The notes under the pieces: model-generated | The model's database searches: none | Told to the model about the DNA's origin: nothing | What the model saw: only the letters and a program-made list of their open reading frames with translations | Program-made: the position numbers and the translations under genes | Shown here: one piece after another, positions 8,012 to 16,627 of the stretch | Numbering within the stretch: position 1 is the first letter of the stretch | Layout of the letters: each line of letters starts with the position of its first letter | Origin: an uncultured bacterium | Lineage (GTDB): Bacteria > Actinomycetota > Coriobacteriia > Coriobacteriales > Coriobacteriaceae | DNA: 64,000 nucleotides | NCBI GenBank assembly: GCA_905215525.1 | Contig: CAJMQJ010000006.1 | Span: 73,860-137,859 of the forward strand | Direction: 5' to 3'

Positions 8012-9868
8012 TTAGCAGCCCTTCTTTGCGCAGGCGGATGCGGGGGCGGTCGGAGCGGACGCGGGCGTCGTGCTCCCCTGCTGGCCCTCGAGTTCCTCGC
8101 GGCGCAGCTGCGACTGGCAAATCTCGCGATAGAGCTGGCAGGTCGTGTACAGCTCATCGTGCGTGCCCAGGCCCGCAACCGAGCCGTGGTCGAGTACGCA
8201 GATCATATCGGCGTCGCGCACGGTCGAGACGCGCTGGCTCACAATCACCGTCGTGAGCGGCAGCCCGCCCTCGGCGGCACCGCGCACGCTGCGCTCGCGA
8301 ATGGCATGGCGAAGCGCCGCATCAGTCTTAAAGTCGAGCGCCGAGGCGGAGTCGTCCATGATCAGGAGCTGTGGCGAACCCACCAGGGCGCGCGCGATAG
8401 TCAGGCGCTGGCGCTGACCGCCGCTAAAGTTCTTGCCGCCCGCCTCGACCGGGGCATCCAGGCCTTGGGGCTTGTTGCGCACGAACTCGCTCGCCTGCGC
8501 CATGTCGAGCGCCGCCCAGAGCTCCTCGTCGGTCGCCGCCTCGTTGCGCCAGGTCAGGTTGCTGCGGATGGTGCCGCTCACCAGCGACGCGCGCTGCGGA
8601 ACGGTCGCGACCACGTGGCGCAGCTGATCGAGCGGCCAGGTGCGCACGTCGGCGCCCATCACGCTCACGCTGCCGGCGCCCGCATCGTACAGACGCGGGA
8701 TAAGCGAGACGAGCGTGGACTTACCGCTGCCCGTTCCGCCTATAATGCCGAGCGTTTTGCCCAGCGGCAGCTCCAGGGTCACATCGTCAACAGCATTTGC
8801 CGCGCCCGCGCCAAACGAAAAGCTCGCATGCTCAAAGCTCAGCGCGGAAACCGGAGTGGCGCCACTTGCCAGGTCACTCGACTCGGGCAGCGCGACCAGC
8901 TGGTTGCCCTCGTCCGTAATGCTCGGCTCGCAATTGAGCACCTCGTTGATACGTGACGCGCTGGCACTCGCCTTGGTAAAGACCACGACCAGGTTGGCGA
9001 CGTACACGATGGAGGTGAGGGTCTGCGTCATGTAGTTCACAAACGCCATGACCTGGCCCTGCGTGAGCTCGCCCACGTTGACCTGGATGCCGCCCACCCA
9101 CAGGATGGCGCACACGCCCAGGTTCATCACGAGAAACGTGACAGGGTTGAGAATCGACGAAAGCTTGCCCACCACGATGGCGGTATTGGCCTGGTCGTCG
9201 GCGGCCTGGGCAAAGCGCTCGCGCTCGTGGTCTTCGCGCACAAACGCACGAACCACGCGGGCGCCCGAAAGACCTTCGCGGCAGATAAGCGCGATGCGGT
9301 CGAGCTTTGCCTGCAGCTGCTTGTAGTAGGGAATGCAGCGCGCCATGACAAACCAAAACACCAGGCCGATAGCGGGCGTGCAGATCAAAAAGATGATGCC
9401 GAGCTTAAGGTCGATGGCAAGGGCCGCGACCATGGAGCCCACCGCCAGGAAAGGCCAGCGGATGAGCATGCGCACGCCCAGCGCCACGGCAAGCTGGACC
9501 TGGTTGACGTCGTTGGTGATGCGTGTGATGAGCGAGGGCGTGCCAAAGCGGTCGAGCTCGGCATAGCTCAGCTTGTTGATGTGCTGGTAGAGTGCGTCGC
9601 GAATGTCAGTACCCATGCCCTGCGAGGTGAGCGCCGCCATCTTTTGGCAGACGAGCGTAAACGAGATGCCGATCACAGCCATGGCGCCAAGTACCATGCC
9701 GTAGTGGATAACGGCATTAACGTCGTGCGAGCCAATGCCCTTATCGATCATCTGGGCAATCACCAGCGGCGTCAGCAGGTCAAAAATCACTTCGATCAAC
9801 TTGCACGCAGGGCCAATCACCATATATCGGCGAAACTTACCACCAAAACGCCTGAGCAACTCAATCAT
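8012..9868 (-). CDS. ABC exporter half-transporter with degenerate ATP site
   Basis: A 618-residue subunit beginning MIELLRRFGG; this ATG has AGGGAG upstream, unlike a TTG start 33 bp earlier. Membrane helices lie in the first 320 residues. The ATPase has Walker A GGTGSGKST, signature FSGGQ, and Walker B LLIMDDSASALD with Asp in place of the catalytic Glu. The switch His is Gln (IVSQRVSTV). These are the changes expected in the non-catalytic subunit of heterodimeric exporters. It is the first gene of a two-gene operon with the complete half-transporter. Confidence 0.88.
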   Translation of the reverse strand: MIELLRRFGGKFRRYMVIGPACKLIEVIFDLLTPLVIAQMIDKGIGSHDVNAVIHYGMVLGAMAVIGISFTLVCQKMAALTSQGMGTDIRDALYQHINKLSYAELDRFGTPSLITRITNDVNQVQLAVALGVRMLIRWPFLAVGSMVAALAIDLKLGIIFLICTPAIGLVFWFVMARCIPYYKQLQAKLDRIALICREGLSGARVVRAFVREDHERERFAQAADDQANTAIVVGKLSSILNPVTFLVMNLGVCAILWVGGIQVNVGELTQGQVMAFVNYMTQTLTSIVYVANLVVVFTKASASASRINEVLNCEPSITDEGNQLVALPESSDLASGATPVSALSFEHASFSFGAGAANAVDDVTLELPLGKTLGIIGGTGSGKSTLVSLIPRLYDAGAGSVSVMGADVRTWPLDQLRHVVATVPQRASLVSGTIRSNLTWRNEAATDEELWAALDMAQASEFVRNKPQGLDAPVEAGGKNFSGGQRQRLTIARALVGSPQLLIMDDSASALDFKTDAALRHAIRERSVRGAAEGGLPLTTVIVSQRVSTVRDADMICVLDHGSVAGLGTHDELYTTCQLYREICQSQLRREELEGQQGSTTPASAPTAPASACAKKGC

Positions 9869-10022
9869 AAAAAGGCGCTCCCTATCATCATTCACACTCA
9901 ATTCGAATCATGATAGTACGGTGAGCCCAAAAGAAGCGTAAACAACTCGTCATTTCTAATGGGATTCGGTTTCCAGAGAAGCGGAGAGGTGCGCATGCCC
10001 GGTCAGCGGCGCGCCAATCGCC

Positions 10023-10031
10023 TGATATACT
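10023..10031 (+). promoter_or_regulatory. Extended -10 promoter of the first LANTGD protein
   Basis: TGATATACT carries the TGn extension and a TATACT hexamer about 50 bp before the ATG at 10082. The same element lies at 11333-11341 before the duplicate gene. Confidence 0.5.
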
Positions 10032-10081
10032 TACATTAGTGCTACCAGCCGAGCCGCCGACCCTTGAAATGAGGTGCCGAG

Positions 10082-11086
10082 ATGAACGACATTCTCGCAA
10101 GAAGAGCAAGACGAGCAACTGTGGGCATCGCCCTTTCCGCGGCACTTGTCGCGGGAATCGCCCCCGTAACGGCGATCGCGGCAGAAACCAGCTCCCCCAC
10201 CGGTGCAGTTGCCTTGCAGACGAAAGATGCGACCGCCGCAAAAGAAAAAGCGTATGCAGCCATGCAGGAAGCGCTCAAAAACCTCGAGGCCGCAAAAGAC
10301 GCCGCAAGTCTCGAGAAAATTGCGAGATTCAATGATGACATTGCCCGTTTTCAAGAGCTCCGCGACAAGATGGCGGCGCAAGCCGCCGAATTGAGGGAAT
10401 CCCTCCCCACCATGCAAGCGGACATCGATGCAGCCCAAGCCAAAAACGACGAGGCCATCAACCGGGTAAGCAAGCTCCAGGAAAAATTAGACAACAAACT
10501 TGAGGAGCTTAAGGCAGTCGAAGCACTCGGCGACGAGGAGCTTGCCGAAACTATTAAACAGCAAATAAAGTCGTTGCACCAAGAGATCGTAACGGCAAAA
10601 GCGCGAGTTGACTTTTGCGAAATGGAGCTCCGCGAGGCCCAGGACCGCCTCAAAAGGCAGGAAAGACAAGTTAATGACCGTGAGCGTGATGCAGAGAAGT
10701 ATAAAGCCCATATCGACCAGTTCACAGCCTGGCGAGATGCGCTCCTCGACAATTTGGAAAAGGCGCAAACGGCCTATGACGACGCCTGCAAAGCATACGA
10801 AGAGGCAAAAGCTGCAGCAGACAAGGCCACCTCGCCCGAGATAACGCAACCGGCAGAGACGACACCGCCCGCCGGCTCAGCGCAGCCGTCCGGAACAACG
10901 CTGCCCACCAATTCGCCCACATCAGGCAAAGACGCTCGACCGAGCTCCACCAAGCAAGCAAATGCAGGCGGCAAGCTTGCAAATACGGGCGACACAGCGC
11001 CGAGCGCAATCGCACTCGCAGGCATCGCCGTCACAGGACTCGGAATAGCCACCGCGGGTGTGCGCCGCATCAAGAACTCAAGGTAG
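10082..11086 (+). CDS. Coiled-coil surface protein with LANTG sorting signal
   Basis: A 334-residue protein. Residues 1-34 are a signal peptide (basic RRARR, hydrophobic core, AIAA). Residues 45-250 are strongly charged, rich in Ala, Glu, Lys and Leu with heptad character, so a long alpha-helical coiled coil is expected. Residues 255-298 form a Thr/Pro/Ser-rich wall-spanning linker. LANTGD at 299-304, a hydrophobic helix and an RRIKNSR tail form a sortase signal. GAGGTG precedes the ATG. It is probably a cell-wall-anchored adhesin or spacer protein. The next gene is a tandem duplicate. Confidence 0.85.
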   Translation: MNDILARRARRATVGIALSAALVAGIAPVTAIAAETSSPTGAVALQTKDATAAKEKAYAAMQEALKNLEAAKDAASLEKIARFNDDIARFQELRDKMAAQAAELRESLPTMQADIDAAQAKNDEAINRVSKLQEKLDNKLEELKAVEALGDEELAETIKQQIKSLHQEIVTAKARVDFCEMELREAQDRLKRQERQVNDRERDAEKYKAHIDQFTAWRDALLDNLEKAQTAYDDACKAYEEAKAAADKATSPEITQPAETTPPAGSAQPSGTTLPTNSPTSGKDARPSSTKQANAGGKLANTGDTAPSAIALAGIAVTGLGIATAGVRRIKNSR

Positions 11087-11130
11087 CTACCAGCGAACGT
11101 CGCCTTTGCCAATCCGCAAGCCCAAAATCA

Positions 11131-11178
11131 AAAGAGGCCCCGCTTCCCCAACTCAAACGAAGGAAGCGGGCCTCTTTA
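11131..11178 (+). terminator. Terminator after first LANTG gene
   Basis: AGAGGCCCCGCTTCC pairs with GGAAGCGGGCCTCT, giving a long GC-rich stem 45 bp after the stop, followed by a short T-rich end. Confidence 0.75.
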
Positions 11179-11332
11179 CTTGTTAAAACAGATGCCAACG
11201 CCGCCGTCTCTTGAACCACGCAGCCATCAATGCCCAGACAACACTAGCAAGCCGCGTTCCTTAAGGGATAGATTTAATGGCTGTTAATCAAGGGGTATAC
11301 GCGCACGCCCGATCAATGGCGGGCAAACCGCC

Positions 11333-11341
11333 TGATATACT
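11333..11341 (+). promoter_or_regulatory. Duplicated extended -10 promoter
   Basis: TGATATACT sits in the same position relative to the second gene as in the first copy. The flanking bases are nearly identical, showing that the promoter was part of the duplication. Confidence 0.5.
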
Positions 11342-11391
11342 TACATTAGTGCTACCAAGTGAGTCGCCGACCCTTGAAATGAGGTGCCGAG

Positions 11392-12349
11392 ATGAACGAC
11401 ATTCTCGCAAGAAGAGCAACCTTGGGCATCGCCCTTTCCGCGGCACTCGTCGCGGGAATCGCCCCCCGCAACGGCGATCGCGGCGGAAACCAGCTCCCCC
11501 ACCGGTGCAGTTGCCTTGCAGACGGAAGACGCGGCCGCCGCAAGGGAAAAAGCGTATGCAGCCATGCAGGAAGCGCTCAAAAACCTCGAGGCCGCAAAAG
11601 ACGCCGCAAGTCCCGAGAAAATTGCGGAAATCGATACTAAAATTGCCATTTTTCAAGAGAACTACGACACTAATTTGGCGCAAGCCGCCATATATAAGGA
11701 ATCCCTTCCTACCATGCAAGCGAACGTCGATGCAGCTCAAGCCGAATGCGATAAGGCCCACAACCGGACAAGAGCCCTTGAGGCAGAATTAAATAAAATC
11801 GACTACACGACTCCTGCCGAAACTATTCGGCAGTTGCAAGAGGCGATCACAGAGGCAATAATGCAAGAAAATTCCTGTGAAGATAAGCTTGAGCACTGCC
11901 GAATGCGCCTCGAAAGTCATAAAAGCCTGATTTATTTCTTTGAAAGCGAAGTGGAGTTTAATAAAACCCATCTCGACGGAGAAACAGCCAAGCGGGATGT
12001 GCTCCTCGACGATTTGAAAAGAGCGCAAACGGCCTATGACGACGCCTGCAAGGCATACGAAGAGGCAAAGGCCGCGGCGGACAAGACCGCCTCGCCCGAG
12101 ATAACGCAACCGACCGAGACGACGCCTCCCTCCAACTCGACGCAACCGACCGAGACGACGCAGCCCACCGGCTCGCCCGCGACCGGCAAATACGCTCCAT
12201 CGAGCTCCACCAAGCAAGCAGATACGACCGCCGGCAAGCTCGCGAACACGGGAGATGCAGCGCCGAGTGCAATCGCACTCGCGGCAATCGCCGCCGCAGG
12301 CCTCGGAATAACCGCCACAGCCACACGCCGCATCAGGAACTCAAAATAG
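11392..12349 (+). pseudogene. Frameshifted duplicate of the LANTG coiled-coil protein
   Basis: The signal peptide is read from ATG 11392, but after GIAP the frame runs into non-homologous sequence and stops near 11640. The rest (QTEDAAAAREKAY through LANTGD and RRIRNSK) continues in another frame to 12349. The shift falls in a run of six C at 11462-11467, where the first copy has five. Removing one C restores a protein of about 318 residues with signal peptide, coiled coil, Pro/Thr linker and sorting signal. Intact flanks suggest a recent event, slipped-strand phase variation or a sequencing error. Without the upstream part, an internal start near 11516 would lack a signal peptide. Confidence 0.75.
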
Positions 12350-12392
12350 CCGCCAGCGGTTATTGTCTTCGCCAATCCACAAGCCCAGAGAC

Positions 12393-12434
12393 AAAAAGAG
12401 GCCTGTTTCCCCACCTAGGGAAACGGGCCTCTTT
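12393..12434 (+). terminator. Terminator after second LANTG gene
   Basis: AAGAGGCCTGTTTCC pairs with GGGAAACGGGCCTCTTT, the counterpart of the terminator after the first copy, though with a different stem sequence. Confidence 0.75.
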
Positions 12435-12570
12435 AACTACAAAAATTCAAGCAACAGCACCGCCGCCTCTTGAACCACGTAGCCATCAATGCCCAAACAA
12501 CGCCAACGAGCAGCAAAAGACACGGGATTAAATTATTCAGATAAATGTGACCCTTCAGGTGGTTTTGGTC

Positions 12571-12675
12571 GGCTACCCGCGAGTGCCGGCAGGGCGCTTG
12601 GTAGTCGAGCGATCCCGCAGGCAAAGCCGAGGACCAGCGAGACACCAAGCGCCCTGCCGGCACTCGCGGGTAGCC
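12571..12675. repeat. Perfect 32-bp-arm inverted repeat
   Basis: The arm at 12571-12602, beginning GGCTACCCGCGAGTGCC, is perfectly complementary to 12644-12675, with a 41-base loop. It lies just beyond the terminator of the SRP RNA gene. Confidence 0.9.
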
Positions 12676-12682
12676 GCGGCAC

Positions 12683-12700
12683 CAAAAAAGCGCCCGTGCG
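12683..12700 (-). terminator. Terminator of the SRP RNA
   Basis: On the minus strand, GCGC-ACGG-GCGC is followed by six T. The stem is short but GC-rich, immediately after the RNA. Confidence 0.6.
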
Positions 12701-12803
12701 CTCGATGGATTCGGATGCCCGACAGAGGCTCCTTATGGCTGCTTCCTTCCGGACCTGACCAGATTCGGAACATGTCGTCATCCGAACCCATCGAACGCGC
12801 TAG
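12696..12803 (-). ncRNA. ffs: Signal recognition particle RNA (4.5S type)
   Basis: The minus strand holds the invariant SRP tip with GGTCAGGTCCGGAAGGAAGC, the Ffh-binding helix 8 of bacterial SRP RNA. Flanking segments at about 12699-12718 and 12779-12800 pair to make the long rod. Size is about 105 nucleotides, as in the small bacterial form lacking the Alu domain. A TAAGATATAC promoter-like element lies upstream at about 12815. Ends are approximate. Confidence 0.9.
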
Positions 12804-12851
12804 GCGCTCGGTATATCTTACCCGCTCCCGCCCGATGGGGCAAGACAGCTA

Positions 12852-12935
12852 ATTTGGGACGGGGCTTTTTTGACTACTTTTTGACTGGTGGGGCATCAGG
12901 GTGGCGAAAGTAGTCAAGGAGGCCCCGTCCTAAAT
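12852..12935 (+). repeat. 29-bp-arm inverted repeat kept paired by G-U wobbles
   Basis: Arms 12852-12880 and 12907-12935 differ at four positions, all of which become G-U pairs in the plus-strand RNA, so that RNA could form an unbroken 29-bp stem with a 26-base loop. Confidence 0.75.
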
Positions 12936-12954
12936 AGACTGATCTGGTGCTGTG

Positions 12955-13112
12955 CCACGAAAAGGGCCCATCTACTACGTTTAGGTCGCAGGGGTCGACC
13001 ATAGCCGACTTTTTCGAAAATCGGCAAGCTTTCTACCTGCGGTTTTGTTTTTGCAAATTCCGGGATGGTCGAGGGTGGCCGGCTTAACGTAGTAGATGGT
13101 CGCATTTCGTGG
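12955..13112. repeat. Nested long inverted repeat
   Basis: Arms 12955-12981 and 13086-13112 pair over CCACGAAA and CCATCTACTACGTT, with five unpaired central positions. Inside the loop a second hairpin, GCCGA...TCGGC, is centred near 13015. Confidence 0.75.
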
Positions 13113-13164
13113 CAAACGGTCCGACCCAAGACCCAAGGCAGCCAACCTCGAATGGCCATTCTCA

Positions 13165-13233
13165 AAGTTGCGGTGGAATACGGACCGAATTGGCCCCTTA
13201 AAGGCAAAAACACTCCGTATTCCACCGCAACTT
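13165..13233 (-). repeat. Perfect 20-bp inverted repeat after the tadA fusion gene
   Basis: AAGTTGCGGTGGAATACGGA (13165-13184) pairs perfectly with 13214-13233, with a 29-base loop. It begins 16 bp after the stop of the minus-strand tadA-glycerate kinase gene and may end its transcript. Confidence 0.85.
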
Positions 13234-13248
13234 ATAGGGAGATAGGCC

Positions 13249-15030
13249 TTAGAGGCGAGCGAGGTCATAGGCTTGTGCGGCTGACTCGCCGGTGCAGATA
13301 AGGTTGGCTGTGGCTTCTTGCGGATCGAGTGCCCGCTCCAGGTCCATGGGCTTGCGACAGATCGGCAGTACAAGGTCGATGCCCTGCTCGTACACCGCAT
13401 CCAGGTTGTCGGCGCGACCGCCCACGACAGCGGCCACCGGCTTGCCATATCGCTTGGCACGGCGGGCCACGCCCACCGGCGCCTTACCGGCGGCGGACTG
13501 CTCGTCCATATTGCCCTCGCCCGTTATGACCAGGTCGACATCGCGCACATGTTCGTCAAACCCCACGAGATCGAGCACCGTCTCCACACCCGAGTGTAGC
13601 TCCGCACCGAGTGCCAGCAACGCCGCGCCCAAGCCACCGGCAGCGCCCGCGCCGGGCACGCCGAGCACCGAGCCAAATGTCCGTGCGCCCTCGGGTGTGC
13701 GCAACAACCCCTGGGCCCGAGCCTCGACAATTGCCGTATCGAGTAGACGACCGTAGCCGACCATCCAGCTGTCGCACCTGCTCAGCGCCTCGGCGTCACC
13801 CGTCGGCAAGCCTTTCTGCCCGCCAAACACCGCTAATGCGCCCCGACGCCCCACGAGCGGATTCTCGACATCCGAAAGCACAACGATACGAGCGCCATCC
13901 AAAGCCTGCAGCGCTGGCGCCAAATCAACGCTCGCCACCCGCTCAAGGCCGGCAAGACCGGGGGCGATATCGCAGCCCTGATCATCGACCACACGCGCGC
14001 CCAGCGCCTGCAGCATGCCGGCGCCGCCGTCGTTGGTGGCACTACCGCCCAAGCCAATATAGATAGTCTTTGCACCCGCGCGAACCGCACGAAGCATCAG
14101 TTCGCCCACGCCATAGGTTGTGGCCGCCAACGCTGCCGATTCCGTGCAAGGCGAATACCCAATACCCGCCGTCTCGGCCATCTCAATGACCGCGGACTCG
14201 CGCTCGGCATCTACCAGCATCCGGGCAGACACGGGTTCACCAAAGGGACCTGCCACCTCGCAGGTCGAGAGCTCGCCACCACGCGCGGCAACGGCGTCGA
14301 GCGTTCCCTCGCCACCATCTGCCAGCGGCAAAGCGTTCAGCTCGGCATCGGGCCAAACGCGGCGCACGCCCTCGGCAACCGCTGCCTCCGCCTGCGCGCT
14401 CGAAACGCTGCCCTTAAAGGAGTCAATTGCCAGCAGCACGCGGCGGGGCCGGCGGCACGCAGGACCAAAGTCAACCGCCGTGTCAGCATCCTCACCGGCA
14501 CCTGCAAGCGCTGCGGCGTGAGCGGCATGCGCCTCAAGATCGGCCCCACAACCGCAATCAGTGCCGCCCGCTCCGCGCAGACCGCCAAAATAGCTACTCA
14601 GCAGCTCGCGGCATTCATCCGCCAGGACCCCAGCCGTCACGTTAAACCGATGATTCAGGCGCGAATCGGCATTCAAATCGTATAGGGATCCCAACGCGCC
14701 CGCCTTGGCGTCGCTCGCGCCATACACGCAGCGCCCCACGCGCGCGTTAACCATAAGCCCTGCGCACATGCAGCAAGGCTCGAGCGTTACGTAGACCGTG
14801 CAATCGGAAAGGCGCCAACGACCGAGTGACCGAGCAGCGGCACACACGGCCGCAAACTCGGCATGAGCCGAAGGATCCTGATCGAGCTCGCGGCGATTGT
14901 GCGCCCTCGCGACGATTTCGCCGTCGCGCACCACTACGGCTCCGATGGGCACCTCGCCCACCGCAGCAGCGGCGCGCGCCTCGGCCAGTGCCTCGCGCAT
15001 GAACTTCTCGTCGATTTCGGTGATCGTCAT
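13249..15030 (-). CDS. tadA: Fusion of tRNA adenosine deaminase (TadA) and glycerate kinase
   Basis: A 593-residue protein from ATG 15030, with AGGGAAGG upstream. Residues 1-150 are a TadA domain: HAE at 56-58 and PCCMC at 85-89 supply the zinc ligands and the proton-shuttling Glu for deaminating A34 to inosine in tRNA-Arg(ACG). Residues 150-195 are an Ala/Gly-rich linker. Residues 196-593 match GlxK/GarK-type glycerate kinase (LLAIDSFKGSVSS, LADGGEGT, IGLGGSATNDGG, ITGEGNMDEQS), which phosphorylates glycerate. The frame is open and unbroken across the junction, so this looks like a real two-domain fusion with no obvious link between the activities. tRNA-Ser lies divergently upstream. Confidence 0.88.
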   Translation of the reverse strand: MTITEIDEKFMREALAEARAAAAVGEVPIGAVVVRDGEIVARAHNRRELDQDPSAHAEFAAVCAAARSLGRWRLSDCTVYVTLEPCCMCAGLMVNARVGRCVYGASDAKAGALGSLYDLNADSRLNHRFNVTAGVLADECRELLSSYFGGLRGAGGTDCGCGADLEAHAAHAAALAGAGEDADTAVDFGPACRRPRRVLLAIDSFKGSVSSAQAEAAVAEGVRRVWPDAELNALPLADGGEGTLDAVAARGGELSTCEVAGPFGEPVSARMLVDAERESAVIEMAETAGIGYSPCTESAALAATTYGVGELMLRAVRAGAKTIYIGLGGSATNDGGAGMLQALGARVVDDQGCDIAPGLAGLERVASVDLAPALQALDGARIVVLSDVENPLVGRRGALAVFGGQKGLPTGDAEALSRCDSWMVGYGRLLDTAIVEARAQGLLRTPEGARTFGSVLGVPGAGAAGGLGAALLALGAELHSGVETVLDLVGFDEHVRDVDLVITGEGNMDEQSAAGKAPVGVARRAKRYGKPVAAVVGGRADNLDAVYEQGIDLVLPICRKPMDLERALDPQEATANLICTGESAAQAYDLARL

Positions 15031-15081
15031 CGTTCGCCTTCCCTGTTGCAAATTCAAAACGATGCTATCATTACGACTCAC

Positions 15082-15171
15082 GGAGAGATGGCAGAGCGGT
15101 TGAATGCGGCGGTCTTGAAAACCGTTGAGCGCGAGAGCGTTCCGGGGGTTCGAATCCCCCTCTCTCCGCCA
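15082..15171 (+). tRNA. tRNA-Ser (anticodon UGA)
   Basis: GGAGAGA at 15082 pairs with TCTCTCC near the 3' end, followed by G and an encoded CCA. The anticodon loop CTTGAAA sits on a GCGGT/ACCGT-type stem and reads UGA. The variable arm between anticodon and T arms is long, as expected for class II serine tRNA, and the T loop GGTTCGAATCC is present. Confidence 0.95.
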
Positions 15172-15174
15172 CTT

Positions 15175-15771
15175 TTAGTGATGCACCGGCGTCATGGTCC
15201 GCTCAAACAGCGCATCGACCACGTCGGCCATCTCAGGTCGACGTTCAAGATCGTGGCCCGATTCCCACCATATCGTGAAAAGTCGAATAATACCGCCGGC
15301 GACAAACTCAGACGTCGTCTCGAGTGACACGGGGGCCAGGGCATCCTCGGCAAGCACGTTCATCACACGCTCGCGGATGGAGCGGGCAATGCGGTCGCAA
15401 ATAACGTTGGTCAACATGCCCGACATGCTGCTTGCCAAAATGTTATCCATGAGCTGCTCGTGCGCCAGAATCAAATCCATGGCATCGTCCAAAATCGCGT
15501 GCCGAAGCGCGCGCACGTCCTCGGCAGACACTGCGCCGGCCTCATCGGGCTGTTTTTGCGGCAAGCCCGACATAAGCTCATCGATATAAAAGGCAAAGTA
15601 ATCGTTCTTGTCGCGAAAGTGCTTGTAGAACGTCGTGCGGCGAATCATGGCGCGGTCGCACAGCATGGCAACCGTCAGGTCCTCAAAACGATGCTCCTCG
15701 AGAAGTTCGGTGAAGGCATCGAACAGGGCGCGGTAGGTTTTCTTAATGCGAAGGTCCACTGGTATCGCCAT
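15175..15771 (-). CDS. TetR-family transcriptional regulator
   Basis: A 198-residue protein starting MAIPVDLRIKKTYRALFDAF. Residues 8-55 form the TetR helix-turn-helix, with LTVAMLCDRAMIRRTTFYKHF as the recognition part. The C-terminal helices (60-198) are family-specific and do not reveal a ligand. It converges on tRNA-Ser and is transcribed away from lemA, with about 200 bp between the two starts, so lemA or a distant gene may be its target. The upstream frame stays open to 16032, but family length and alignment favour this start. Confidence 0.82.
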   Translation of the reverse strand: MAIPVDLRIKKTYRALFDAFTELLEEHRFEDLTVAMLCDRAMIRRTTFYKHFRDKNDYFAFYIDELMSGLPQKQPDEAGAVSAEDVRALRHAILDDAMDLILAHEQLMDNILASSMSGMLTNVICDRIARSIRERVMNVLAEDALAPVSLETTSEFVAGGIIRLFTIWWESGHDLERRPEMADVVDALFERTMTPVHH

Positions 15772-15970
15772 CCTCAGGGCAAAGACAACACTCGACAATC
15801 TGTCGCATATCTTACACCTGTACCTCGCGCGCTTTGCCCCGGTGCCAACCCCGCCGAAAACATAACGCTTACCGGAAAGTTCGGCACGGCAAAACGTTGC
15901 GGGTATACTAGTAGCGTTATACCAACGGCAGCTGGCGCATGCCGCCGCGGCCATTCGAAACGGAGACATC

Positions 15971-16522
15971 ATGATTACCGTCATCATCGGCATCGTTGTT
16001 GTCATTGTGATTGTCTGCGCCATCGCCGGCATCTACAACAACATGGTCACCAAGCGTAACCGCATCGATAACGCCTGGCAGAACATCGATACGCAGCTGC
16101 AGCGCCGCAACGACCTAATCCCCAACCTGGTCGAGACCGTCAAGGGCTACGCCAAGCACGAGCAGGAGACGCTCTCCGCCGTGATCAGCGCGCGTAACAC
16201 CGCCGTCAAGGCCACTACGCCCGAGGCCAAGATGGAAGCCGACAACGTGCTGACCGGTGCGCTGCGCCAGCTCTTTGCCGTAGCCGAGGCCTATCCCGAC
16301 CTTAAGGCAAACACCAACTTTACGCAGCTGCAGGCATCACTCGAGGATACCGAGAACAAGATTAGCTATGCACGCCAGAGCTACAACGATTGCGTGCTCA
16401 GCTACAACAACGCCATTCAGACGTTCCCAGCTGTCATCTTTGCCGGCATCTTCCAGTTTAAGGAGCGCCAGGGCTTCGAAGCCGCCGAAGCAGCCCGCCA
16501 GGCCCCGACCGTCAAGTTCTAA
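15971..16522 (+). CDS. lemA: LemA family membrane protein
   Basis: A 183-residue protein with an N-terminal membrane helix (residues 2-22) and the conserved LemA core (VTKRNRIDNAWQNID, LQRRNDLIPNLVETVKGYA, SYNNAIQTFP). The family has an exposed N-terminus, one membrane span and a helical cytoplasmic domain; its function is poorly defined. It usually sits beside a TPM-domain or HtpX gene, but here it stands alone. A strong terminator follows. Confidence 0.88.
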   Translation: MITVIIGIVVVIVIVCAIAGIYNNMVTKRNRIDNAWQNIDTQLQRRNDLIPNLVETVKGYAKHEQETLSAVISARNTAVKATTPEAKMEADNVLTGALRQLFAVAEAYPDLKANTNFTQLQASLEDTENKISYARQSYNDCVLSYNNAIQTFPAVIFAGIFQFKERQGFEAAEAARQAPTVKF

Positions 16523-16559
16523 CAGATCCGCAGCGTATCCTTAATCGGGTATATGCATA

Positions 16560-16606
16560 AACCGCCCCGTCGAATGCATACTTCGACGGGGCGGTTTCCT
16601 TTTTCG
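16560..16606 (+). terminator. lemA terminator
   Basis: AACCGCCCCGTCGAA pairs perfectly with TTCGACGGGGCGGTT (15 bp, 7-base loop), then TCCTTTTTC. Confidence 0.9.
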
Positions 16607-16627
16607 TGAAGGTCCCCCTCTAAGCGC

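Noticed and set aside
6215..8956. 913-residue plus-strand frame
   Set aside because: It runs antisense over two ABC exporter genes whose motifs are complete; His/Arg-rich composition is the shadow of high-GC codons.
12489..12852. Plus-strand frames over the SRP region
   Set aside because: They cross the SRP RNA and a perfect palindrome; no start site or family similarity is seen.
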